Made by a program: the position numbers and the translations under genes. Below are positions 45,396 through 54,200 of a stretch of DNA of 64,000 nt, one piece after another. Within the stretch, counting starts at the first letter, position 1, and each line of letters starts with the position of its first letter. A model generated the notes under the pieces. It was not told where the DNA came from and searched no databases. It saw only the letters and a list, made by a program, of their open reading frames with translations. Source of the DNA: CAZBDV01 sp964490765 (GTDB lineage: Bacteria; Cloacimonadota; Cloacimonadia; Cloacimonadales; JAJBBL01); contig CAZBDV010000011.1 of assembly GCA_964490765.1 (NCBI GenBank), positions 1 to 64,000 of the forward strand. Reading direction: 5' to 3'.

Positions 45396-46214
45396 ATGTT
45401 TTTTATCCTGCTGAGTATACTCTGCTCGGTGATCATAGCCAATATGTTGCTGATCATTTCAAGGGGAAAGAAGATAGATATAATGATGATCTTTCTCGGC
45501 AACTATTTCCTCGCTGCTATCTTCAGTTTCCTGCAGGTATCTCCGGCTAATTTCTCCCCTTCCCTCTTCGATATTCTCTTCGGGATTTTTACCGGCTTCT
45601 GTTTCCTCTGCAATTTTATCGTCTATCAAAGAAATATTTATATCAATGGGCTGTCACTCAGTGTTGGTGTGATGAGAATTGCTGTCATCATCCCGACATT
45701 CCTGTCGGTCTTCTTCTTTGCCGACAGAGTCAATCATTTTAACTTTATCGGTATAATGGTGATCCTGCTCGCCTTCTGGACAATCACCGAGAAGAATAAG
45801 ATCGGTGAATATATCTGGCTCATAGTCCTCTTTTTTATCTCCGGTATCACAGACTCTACCCTCAAGATCTATGCTGAACTCGGCCAGCCAGATCAGGCAC
45901 CTTTTGTCTTTATCCTCTTTGTCGCTGCCTTCTGCTTTACCCTGGCCTGGATTATCATTACCAGAAGAGACTTCTCTTTTCGCTACTTCCTGTTCGGATT
46001 GCTGCTCGGTATTCCCAATCAATTATCGACTAGATTCTTCCTCCTGGGACTGGAGACCGTTCCCGCTCCGATCGCCTATCCACTGACCGCCTCAAGTATA
46101 GTCCTGTTGAGCATAGTGAGTGATCTCTTCATCTGGAGAAAGATATTCACACCCAAACAACGACTGGCTCTTTTCCTGCTGATTATCGGTATTATTCTCA
46201 TCAATCTCCGTTAG
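45396..46214 (+). CDS. DMT/EamA-type membrane transporter-like protein
   Basis: A 272-residue integral membrane protein with about nine or ten predicted helices in two similar halves, as in drug/metabolite transporters (for example ILLSILCSVIIANMLLII, GITDSTLKIYAELG, VPAPIAYPLTASSIVLLSIV). The ending KQRLALFLLIIGIILINL is typical for the EamA fold. The substrate is unknown. The ATG at 45396 follows an AGAGGGAGAG site; an in-frame upstream start at 45345 adds a non-membrane stub and lacks a site. Confidence 0.78.
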   Translation: MFFILLSILCSVIIANMLLIISRGKKIDIMMIFLGNYFLAAIFSFLQVSPANFSPSLFDILFGIFTGFCFLCNFIVYQRNIYINGLSLSVGVMRIAVIIPTFLSVFFFADRVNHFNFIGIMVILLAFWTITEKNKIGEYIWLIVLFFISGITDSTLKIYAELGQPDQAPFVFILFVAAFCFTLAWIIITRRDFSFRYFLFGLLLGIPNQLSTRFFLLGLETVPAPIAYPLTASSIVLLSIVSDLFIWRKIFTPKQRLALFLLIIGIILINLR

Positions 46215-46352
46215 AGTATTCTATAGCCCTTAATCCCCTACTGAAAAAGGGAAAGAGCTTTCTTGCTATCATCCAATAAGAGCTGTCTTGACAAAATAGG
46301 ACCTCTGTTTTTCAAGGTGTATATTAGTATCAAAATTTCAAAGGAGTTCTTT

Positions 46353-47696
46353 ATGCCCTATATTTCCAATACCGACAAAGAACGGCAGAAGATGCTGCAG
46401 GAGATCGGTGTAAAGTCTTTCGAGGATCTCATAGCCAATATCCCCGATCAGTTCAGAAAGACTGCTGCCTTGAACCTGGAGAAACCCTATTCAGAGTGGG
46501 AGATAAGCAACAAGATATCCCGCCTGGCAGCGAAAAACTTATCGACGTGCAGAGTCAATTCTTTCCTCGGTGGTGGTATCTATGACCACTACATTCCGGC
46601 TGCAGTTGACCATGTCTTACTCCGGCCCGAATTTCACTCTTCCTATACCCCCTACCAGGCTGAAGTAAGCCAGGGAACGCTACAGTACATTTACGAATTT
46701 CAGTCTCTTATCTGTGATCTGACTGGAATGGAGATAGCCAATGCCAGCATGTACGACGGGGCAACTGCCACTGCAGAGGCCATTTTAATGTCAGTTCGTA
46801 AGAATAAAAGGAAGAAGGCTGTTATTGCGGGAACTATCAATCCCTCTTACCTGCAGGTGATCAGATCTTTCGTCTGTGGTATAGGTATCGAACTAGTGAT
46901 TGTTCCGGAGAAAGAGGGACTGCTCGACTATGATGAGTTATCCAGACTCGTCGATGATGAGACAGCCTGTGTCGTTCTCCAGACCCCTAATTTCCTCGGT
47001 AATATCGAAGATCCCTTCCAGGTTGAAAAGATAGCTCATAAGATCAAGAACCTGATGTTCATAGTAGCTGTCGATCCCATATCTCTCGGCCTGCTAAACG
47101 CTCCGGCAGAATATAATGCCGATATAGTAGTGGGTGAGGGACAGGCTCTCGGGAATGGGCAGTTCTATGGTGGACCGTTGCTCGGTTTCTTTGCCACCAG
47201 AATGAGCCTGGCCAGAACTATGCCAGGCAGAATATCAGGTGGAACCGTAGATAAAGACGGGAAGAAGGCCTATGCTCTCACCCTGCAGGCGAGAGAACAG
47301 CATATCAGGCGGGAAAAGGCAACCTCTAATATATGTAGTAATCAATCACTCTGTGCTCTGGCTGCAACCGTCTATATGTGCCTGATGGGTAAGACCGGCC
47401 TTACCGAAGTAGCAAGCCAATCAACCACCAAGGCTCACTATCTGGCAAATGAGATAGCCAAATTACCGGGTTATGAAATGCTCAATGATGCCCCCTTCTT
47501 CAAGGAATTCGCGATCAGGACACCACTCAAGCCAGGAGTGATAATCGAAAAACTGCTACCCGAAAATATCTTCGCTGGTATTGATCTGGAGCCATTCGGC
47601 TATGAGCAGGCAATGCTGGTCGCCGTTACTGAGAAGAAGAGCAGAGCAATGCTCGATGAATTCGTCAATAGCTTGAAGGAGGTTCATAATGGCTAA
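46353..47696 (+). CDS. gcvPA: Glycine dehydrogenase (decarboxylating) subunit 1
   Basis: A 447-residue subunit of the two-subunit P-protein of the glycine cleavage system, which decarboxylates glycine and loads the aminomethyl group on H-protein. The N-terminus PYISNTDKERQKMLQEIG is diagnostic. FLGGGIYDHYIPAAVDHVL, SMYDGATATAEA and GQFYGGPLLGFFAT are also typical. The subunit lacks the PLP lysine, which is on GcvPB. AAGGAG precedes ATG 46353; the in-frame extension to 46263 is not used. It overlaps gcvPB by 8 nt. Confidence 0.96.
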   Translation: MPYISNTDKERQKMLQEIGVKSFEDLIANIPDQFRKTAALNLEKPYSEWEISNKISRLAAKNLSTCRVNSFLGGGIYDHYIPAAVDHVLLRPEFHSSYTPYQAEVSQGTLQYIYEFQSLICDLTGMEIANASMYDGATATAEAILMSVRKNKRKKAVIAGTINPSYLQVIRSFVCGIGIELVIVPEKEGLLDYDELSRLVDDETACVVLQTPNFLGNIEDPFQVEKIAHKIKNLMFIVAVDPISLGLLNAPAEYNADIVVGEGQALGNGQFYGGPLLGFFATRMSLARTMPGRISGGTVDKDGKKAYALTLQAREQHIRREKATSNICSNQSLCALAATVYMCLMGKTGLTEVASQSTTKAHYLANEIAKLPGYEMLNDAPFFKEFAIRTPLKPGVIIEKLLPENIFAGIDLEPFGYEQAMLVAVTEKKSRAMLDEFVNSLKEVHNG

Positions 47697-49137
47697 AACA
47701 ATCTTTGAAAAACATACACCGGGTAGAAAGGGTTATACACTGCCTCAGAATGACGTGGAGATCAAAGTTAACGAATGTATCCCACAGAAATTTCAACGTC
47801 AGCAAGAACTCAGAATGCCGGAAGTCAGTGAACTCGATGTTATGCGACACTTCATGGAGTTGAGCAATATGAACCACTGTATTGAGAAGGGATTCTATCC
47901 CCTGGGTTCCTGCACTATGAAATATAATCCGAAACTACACGAAACACTCGTCAGGAATTGTGGCTTTAGCAACATCCATCCGCATCAACCGGAAGAGACT
48001 GTTCAGGGTGCGCTGGAGATCATCTATGAACTGCAGAAAGATCTGGCAGAGATCTCCGGTTTCGCAACCGTTACCCTGCAACCGGTTGCCGGTGCCCAGG
48101 GTGAATTTACCGGACTCAAGATTATGCAGGCCTATCATGAAAAGAAGGGTAACAGTCATAAAAACAAAGTTATAATGCCCGATTCAGCACACGGAACCAA
48201 TCCGGCCAGTGCTGCTCTTGTCGGCTATAACACTGTAGAGATCAAATCGGACAGTAAAGGGAGAGTCGATCTAAAAGCACTGAAAGAGCTCGTTGATGAC
48301 GATGTAGCCGGTTTTATGCTGACCAACCCCAATACTTTGGGTCTCTTCGAAACACAATTCAAAGAAATTGCTGAGATTATTCACGAAGTCGATGGCCTGA
48401 TGTATCTGGACGGTGCTAACTTCAATGCTCTCCTCGGTCTTGTCAAACCGGGGCAGATCGGTTTTGATATCATGCATTTCAACCTGCATAAAACTTTTTC
48501 CACTCCCCACGGCGGTGGTGGACCCGGTTCAGGGCCTGTCGGGGTGGTTGAAAAACTGCTCACCTTTGTCCCCTATCCTGTGGTTAACAAGAAAAATGAT
48601 AAATACTTCCTCGATTATGCAGACTGTGAGACATCTATCGGTAAAGTTCACAGCTTTTTCGGTAACTTCGGGGTCTTCGTCAGGGCATATATCTACCTCA
48701 AAATGCTCGGTGAGAAAGGGTTACGCAGGGTTTCAGAAAACGCCATCATTAATGCCAATTACCTCCTGACAAAACTGAAAGAGTATTACTATGTCCCCTA
48801 CCCCTCGTACTGCATGCATGAATTCGTAGCGAGTGGCAAATGGCAGAAAGAGAAGAACGACATCAGGACGATGGATATAGCTAAAAGGTTACTCGATAAG
48901 GGATTTCATGCACCGACCGTCTATTTCCCGCTTATCGTTCCGGAAGCTTTGATGATCGAACCGACAGAGACCGAAAGCCTCGAGACACTCGACCTCTTTA
49001 TCAAGGCGATGATAGAGATCGCAGAAGAGAGTGAAAAAGAGCCAGAAACTGTTAAAACAGCTCCGGTCACTACTCCAGTTAAGAGGGTGGACGACGTGAA
49101 GGCAGCCAGAGAACTGGACGTTAAATTTCAATGGTGA
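47689..49137 (+). CDS. gcvPB: Glycine dehydrogenase (decarboxylating) subunit 2
   Basis: A 482-residue PLP-binding subunit of the split P-protein. The PLP lysine is in NLHKTFSTPHGGGGPGSGP. GSCTMKYNPKLHE and PDSAHGTNPASAAL are family signatures. The last 35 residues are a polar tail (Lys/Thr/Val/Glu-rich) beyond the normal end. Start overlaps gcvPA, with AAGGAGG inside the upstream gene. gcvT and gcvH are not in the window. The system may run in either direction for glycine fermentation or one-carbon supply. Confidence 0.97.
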   Translation: MAKTIFEKHTPGRKGYTLPQNDVEIKVNECIPQKFQRQQELRMPEVSELDVMRHFMELSNMNHCIEKGFYPLGSCTMKYNPKLHETLVRNCGFSNIHPHQPEETVQGALEIIYELQKDLAEISGFATVTLQPVAGAQGEFTGLKIMQAYHEKKGNSHKNKVIMPDSAHGTNPASAALVGYNTVEIKSDSKGRVDLKALKELVDDDVAGFMLTNPNTLGLFETQFKEIAEIIHEVDGLMYLDGANFNALLGLVKPGQIGFDIMHFNLHKTFSTPHGGGGPGSGPVGVVEKLLTFVPYPVVNKKNDKYFLDYADCETSIGKVHSFFGNFGVFVRAYIYLKMLGEKGLRRVSENAIINANYLLTKLKEYYYVPYPSYCMHEFVASGKWQKEKNDIRTMDIAKRLLDKGFHAPTVYFPLIVPEALMIEPTETESLETLDLFIKAMIEIAEESEKEPETVKTAPVTTPVKRVDDVKAARELDVKFQW

Positions 49138-49244
49138 CGACAGGTAGATAACTCTCTCCAGACAGGTTAGATGATTGATAATTAAGTTGGCCTTTAACCG
49201 GGAAAAGGGTTATTTTATAGCTAAGTAGTAATGAGCAAACATTA

Positions 49245-49284
49245 GGGGCCCCGGGGGTCGGCTCGTGCCGACACCCGGGGCCCC
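49245..49284. repeat. Very GC-rich 18-bp hairpin, shared tip motif
   Basis: Arms at 49245-49262 and 49267-49284 form an 18-bp stem with a single G-A mismatch and a TCGT loop. The base is GGGGCCCCGGG, strikingly GC-rich for this genome, and the tip GTCGGCTCGTGCCGAC matches the hairpin at 15085-15125 (on the opposite strand, GTCGGCACGAGCCGAC). It sits between convergent gcvPB and rpsA. It could act as a bidirectional terminator, but the T-runs are weak. Confidence 0.85.
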
Positions 49285-49349
49285 GAAAAGTATCTACGAG
49301 GTATATATACGCATTATGTTACTTTCTACCCTGCAGTTTAGATTATTTC

Positions 49350-50873
49350 TTACAGATCAGAGAAAGGATTATCTTCCGGTACTTCCTGAGCGTTGTTAAC
49401 GTATTTCTTCCAATCCTGTTTTGGTTTACGTGTATCGCCGGAACTTCTAATGAAATCATTGGAAGCGGGACTCATCTCAAGTGGTTCTAATGATATTCTT
49501 CTTTTAGCTTTATCGATCTGCTGAACCCTGAGAGTTATCTTACTGCCGATATCCTCTTCGTTGAACTTGAAACTCGATCTGGCGATCTTCGATTTAGGTA
49601 ACAGTCCGGTCAACCCTTCCTGTACTCTAACGAAGACTCCGAAATTTGTTATACTTTCGATGATACCTTCCACCTCTTCACCCTCTCTGAGGTGGTCGTC
49701 GATCGTTTCCCAGGGATCATCCTTTAGAGCTTTCAAAGAGAGCGAGATCTTGCGTTCTTCCCGGTTTATCCTGATTATCTGAGCCTCGACATAATCGCCA
49801 ATACTGACTACTTCTGAAGGGTCATTAACTCTGCTGCCACGCAGCATCTCGGATATCGGGATCAATCCCTCAACACCAGGCTTGATTTCACAGAAGCTTC
49901 CGAAAGATTCATTACGAAGAATACGGCATTTAACGATATCGTCCTCCTTGAGCTCTTCCAGTGCCTTGATCATCGGGTCAGGTTGTAACTCTTTCATACT
50001 GAGGGCAATCTTTTCACCATCGATTCCGATAACCTTGACCTGTATCTCGTCACCTATCTTTACCACATCACGTGGATTATCGACCTTCATCCAGGAAAGC
50101 TGGGAAATATGTAAAAGTCCGTCGATTCCACCGAGATCGACAAAAGCGCCAAAGTCGGCAATCCTGCTAACGATTCCTGTCATTACGGCACCCACTTCCA
50201 GCTTCTTCATCGTCTCCTCTTTCATCTCGGCTATCTCTTTTTCCATGAGAGCTTTTCGGGAGATAATGATATTACGCATATCGGAAGATATTTCTGTAAT
50301 TTCGAAATCGTAATAATGTCCGATCATCGATTGGGGATCGGAGATATATCTTATATCAGCCTGAGAAAAGGGGCAAAATGCTCTGGTCCCCAGTATCTCT
50401 ACAGAGTAACCACCCTTGATAGTACTGACGATCTTACCTTTGACAGGGACCTTCTTTTCGTAAGCCTCTTTCAGGAAACCTTTATCTACATATTTCCTGT
50501 TAAGACTCTTGGAGATGACAATCTCGGAATCGGTCTTCTTGACTACAAAGCCACGAATCTCGTCCCCTATATCAACCTTCAGTTTACCGGTCTTTGTCTC
50601 ATATTCATCTCTCTCAGCATAAGCTTCATTCTTCCCACCCAGAGTGATGAAAATATAGTTGTCGTTGATAGCGATTACCTTGCCGGTAACGACATCACCT
50701 TCCACAATCCTGTCTGTATCGACGAAATCACTTTCCAGCATCTGCTCGAAATCTTCTTTCGTCTCTTCCGGTTGAGGGGTTTCCTCTGTTTCGTCTGTTT
50801 TCTTCTCGTCTGCGGCAACCTCTTCTGTTACCTTTTTTTCTTTCTCATCCTTTTCTTCAAATGCTGTTGGCAT
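49350..50873 (-). CDS. rpsA: 30S ribosomal protein S1
   Basis: A 507-residue protein with five recognisable S1 OB-fold repeats: about 58-125 (GDVVTGKVIAINDNYIFITLGG), 140-205, 220-295 (GAVMTGIVSRIADFGAFVDLGG), 310-380 and 395-465 (GEEVEGIIESITNFGVFV). The N-terminal about 45 residues are a highly acidic tail (Glu/Asp/Lys/Thr) of low complexity. S1 recruits mRNAs to the 30S subunit. The ATG at 50873 is chosen over the adjacent GTG; AGAGG precedes it. Five rather than six repeats is on the short side. Confidence 0.93.
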   Translation of the reverse strand: MPTAFEEKDEKEKKVTEEVAADEKKTDETEETPQPEETKEDFEQMLESDFVDTDRIVEGDVVTGKVIAINDNYIFITLGGKNEAYAERDEYETKTGKLKVDIGDEIRGFVVKKTDSEIVISKSLNRKYVDKGFLKEAYEKKVPVKGKIVSTIKGGYSVEILGTRAFCPFSQADIRYISDPQSMIGHYYDFEITEISSDMRNIIISRKALMEKEIAEMKEETMKKLEVGAVMTGIVSRIADFGAFVDLGGIDGLLHISQLSWMKVDNPRDVVKIGDEIQVKVIGIDGEKIALSMKELQPDPMIKALEELKEDDIVKCRILRNESFGSFCEIKPGVEGLIPISEMLRGSRVNDPSEVVSIGDYVEAQIIRINREERKISLSLKALKDDPWETIDDHLREGEEVEGIIESITNFGVFVRVQEGLTGLLPKSKIARSSFKFNEEDIGSKITLRVQQIDKAKRRISLEPLEMSPASNDFIRSSGDTRKPKQDWKKYVNNAQEVPEDNPFSDL

Positions 50874-51232
50874 CACAACCTCTTTAATTGAAATTAGTTT
50901 GGTGAACCACTATTTTCATAGAAGTTCCCTTGTCCAGTTTTATTTTACTTTTCTCTTCCCTGCAGTTAATTTATCCTTTTCTTTATTCCCTCAGCTAATA
51001 TCTATATCCTGCAGAAACTGGATGAAAAGCGTTATAATCTCCTTACTGGTAATGGATTAAGAGATGACAAATCTCTCTTTTTTACCGGCCGGGCAACAAC
51101 ATTTCGTGTCCAACAGTATGCAGATTTACATTGACAGTGTTCGAAGCTAAGGGTTATTGATTCTTTTAGTTGATGTTTTTATATAGTAATAATTGAAGAG
51201 CTTTTATCAGTCTAATTATAAGAGGAAGAAAT
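50874..51232. other. Divergent intergenic region between rpsA and the C25-PAD gene
   Basis: About 360 bp must contain both promoters. A TTGACA box at 51131-51136 is followed 17 nt later by TTATTG (51154-51159), a weak candidate promoter for the C25-PAD gene with a transcript start near 51165. An AGAGGAAG site precedes the ATG at 51233. No RNA gene or ORF was recognised. Confidence 0.4.
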
Positions 51233-54200
51233 ATGAAACGAATAATCCCTTTTCTTTTAATCTTCAGCCTGCTCACGGTTCTGACCGCTGAAGAGGTCAT
51301 TATTGATCAATCTCCCTTCAATGTAGAATTGATTAGTTCCCACACTGAGCGCACTGTTATAGAATATTCGTTCGGTAGTTTTTCCAGGCAACCGGTAGAT
51401 ATTGCAGGTGATATATACTATCATCTTACCCTGGAAAATGAACCTGCTATTCTCCGGGAAGGGGAGCCGGCATTACCTTATATCAATCGGAGTATAATCA
51501 TCTCCGGAGATGCCCTGAACGATGTGAGAGTCATTTTCTCAGAATATATCGATTATGAAATGGCCGTAGCACCCTCTAAGGGGTTGATCTACCGTAATCA
51601 AAACCTTGCTGAGATCCCCTACACATTCTCGGAAACATATCAAAAAGACAGTTTCTTTCCCGCTAACCTTGCCGAGCTGGGAGCACCCTATATCCTGCGT
51701 GATTTTAGAGGCCAGATAGTCTCCGTGAATCCATTCCAGTATAATCCAGTGAGCGGTATTCTTCGAGTCTACAACAGAATAAGAGTTGAGATCAACAGAA
51801 TTGGGGTGGATACGCATAATGTTCTGGTAGAAGAGAGAGATGGCTATACTCGAGATTTCGAGACTGTATACGAAAACCGCTTTCTCAACTTCTCTACCCT
51901 GCGATACAGCCCGCTGGAAGAGCAGGGGAGAATGATCGTAATCGCCCATGACGCTTTCGTCGATGCTGTGATGCCCTATGTAAACTGGAAAAATCAGAAA
52001 GGTGTACCGACAGATATCTATCCGGTATCTGAAATAGGCAATGATTCCGGATCTATAATGAGCTTCATCCAGGCAGAATACGATCTTAACGATGGACTGG
52101 TCTTTGTCCAGTTGGCAGGAGATGCTGCTCAGGTAGCACCTAACAGCTATTCGAGCAATGCTTCCGATCCTGCTTATTCACTCCTGGCAGGAGCCGATCC
52201 CTACGCTGATATCTTCATAGGCAGATTCTCCGCTGAAACTGCAGCTCAGGTAGCAAATCAGGTGGAGAAGGTGATCCATTACGAACGTGATATTGATACT
52301 ACAGATACCTGGCTTTCCAATGCTATGGGAGTAGCCTCTGATGAAGGCGCTGGCATAGGACACGGAGGGCTCTCTGATATTCAGCATATGAATCTCATTC
52401 GTGACAATCTTTTAGGTTACACCTATACATATGTCGATCAGATCTATGCCCCATCGGCAACAGCAACAGACGTAACTATTGCTGTTGATTCCGGACGGGG
52501 CTTTGCCAACTACACCGGTCATGGTTCCATTACCTCGTGGGGAACTACCGGCTACTCCAATACTCAGGTCAATGCCCTAACTAATGATTATATGCTACCG
52601 TTTATTGTATCCGTTGCCTGTGTTAACGGTAATTTTGTCTCGTATACCTGCTTTGCTGAGGCCTGGCTCAGAGCGACTAATAACACAACAGGTGCCCCTA
52701 CAGGTGCTGTTGCCTTCTACGGCTCTTCCAGAAATCAGTTATGGCAACCCCCTATGTCTGCACAGCAGGAGATAACAGAATTACTCGTTAGTGACCAGAA
52801 GAATACTATAGGTGGACTTTACTATAATGGTTCCTTTCAGATGATAGACGATTACCCCTCTACCAGCGAGGGACCTGCAGAGTTCCTCTGCTGGCATATC
52901 TTCGGTGATGCTTCTCTGCAGGTACGTTCGATGGCTCCGGAAACAATGAACGTCAGCTATAGTTCATCTATCCCCCTCGGGGTCAGTACCCTGCAGGTCT
53001 CAACCGGAGTCCCTGATGCACTCGTATCTCTTACTACTCCTGATTATGAAATACTGGCCTATGGTTATACCAATACATCGGGAATGATAACTCTGGAAAT
53101 GGTTGATCCTCCGAGCCAGCCGGTAAATCTTAATCTCACAGTCACTGCCTATAATAAAGTAACTCATCTTGGTAATGTTGAAGTAATCCCCGCAGAGGGA
53201 CCTTTTGTAGTACTCGATAGCTATACCCTCAATGGTAATCAACCAGATACTCCACAGTATGATGAATTGATCGATATCTCGGTCACCCTGGCCAATGTAG
53301 GCCTTGATCCTGCAGATAATGTTTCTGCCACATTGACTACCACGTCGGAGGGAGTGACAATTATAGATAATCAAACGAATTTTGGCAATATTGCTGCTTC
53401 AGGTTCTATCACAGTCAACAACGCGTTTCAAATAGAGACTGCTGACGATCTTGAAAATCAAACCACTCTATATTTTTCTCTTTTCATCACTTCCGGATTG
53501 GATAGCTGGACAGCCAACTTTAATTTCCAGCTCAATGCCCCTGAAATTGAGGTTATTGACCTGATAATTCAAGATCCAACACCGGGAGGTAATAACAACG
53601 GTATGCTCGATCCCGGAGAAACAGTATCACTGTACTTCACGGTTCAGAATGCTGGTCTTGCTGCCTCGCCAGCCGGAACAGCCATACTGGAAATTAATAA
53701 TCCTCTGGTGTCTATTTCAGAACCTCTGTTCATTATACCCACCATACCTGCCGGAGGTTCAACCGACGCCGTCTATCAACTCGCAATTGACCCCGATATT
53801 CCTATCGGTACGATAGTGCAGTTTACTCTGAACATTGCTGGTGGTGAATATTCGACTGTCGATATCCGCAACACTACCGTCGGTATTGTTATTATTGAAA
53901 TCGGCGAAGGGACTTCCACAAATACTACAACACAGGCCGCTCCTATCAATATCTATTATCGCAGTTTACGCGGGCAGATGGTTTATACGGCTGATGAGAT
54001 CAATGCTGCTGGCTATAGTGGACAGGGGCTGATCGCCGAATTAGGATTTTATGTCACCCAGACTCCAGCTTATAGCCTGCCAAATTTTATCATCAGAATG
54101 AAACATACTACGGCTACAAACGCCTCTTCTCACGATAATGGCCCCTTCGAAACAGTCTATTCAGTCGCTCAATATACCCCTGTTGCAGGCGATTGGGATA

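Noticed and set aside
46215..46352. Glycine riboswitch upstream of gcvPA
   Set aside because: The leader is too short and lacks tandem aptamer features; only a TTGACA box and AT-rich sequence are seen.
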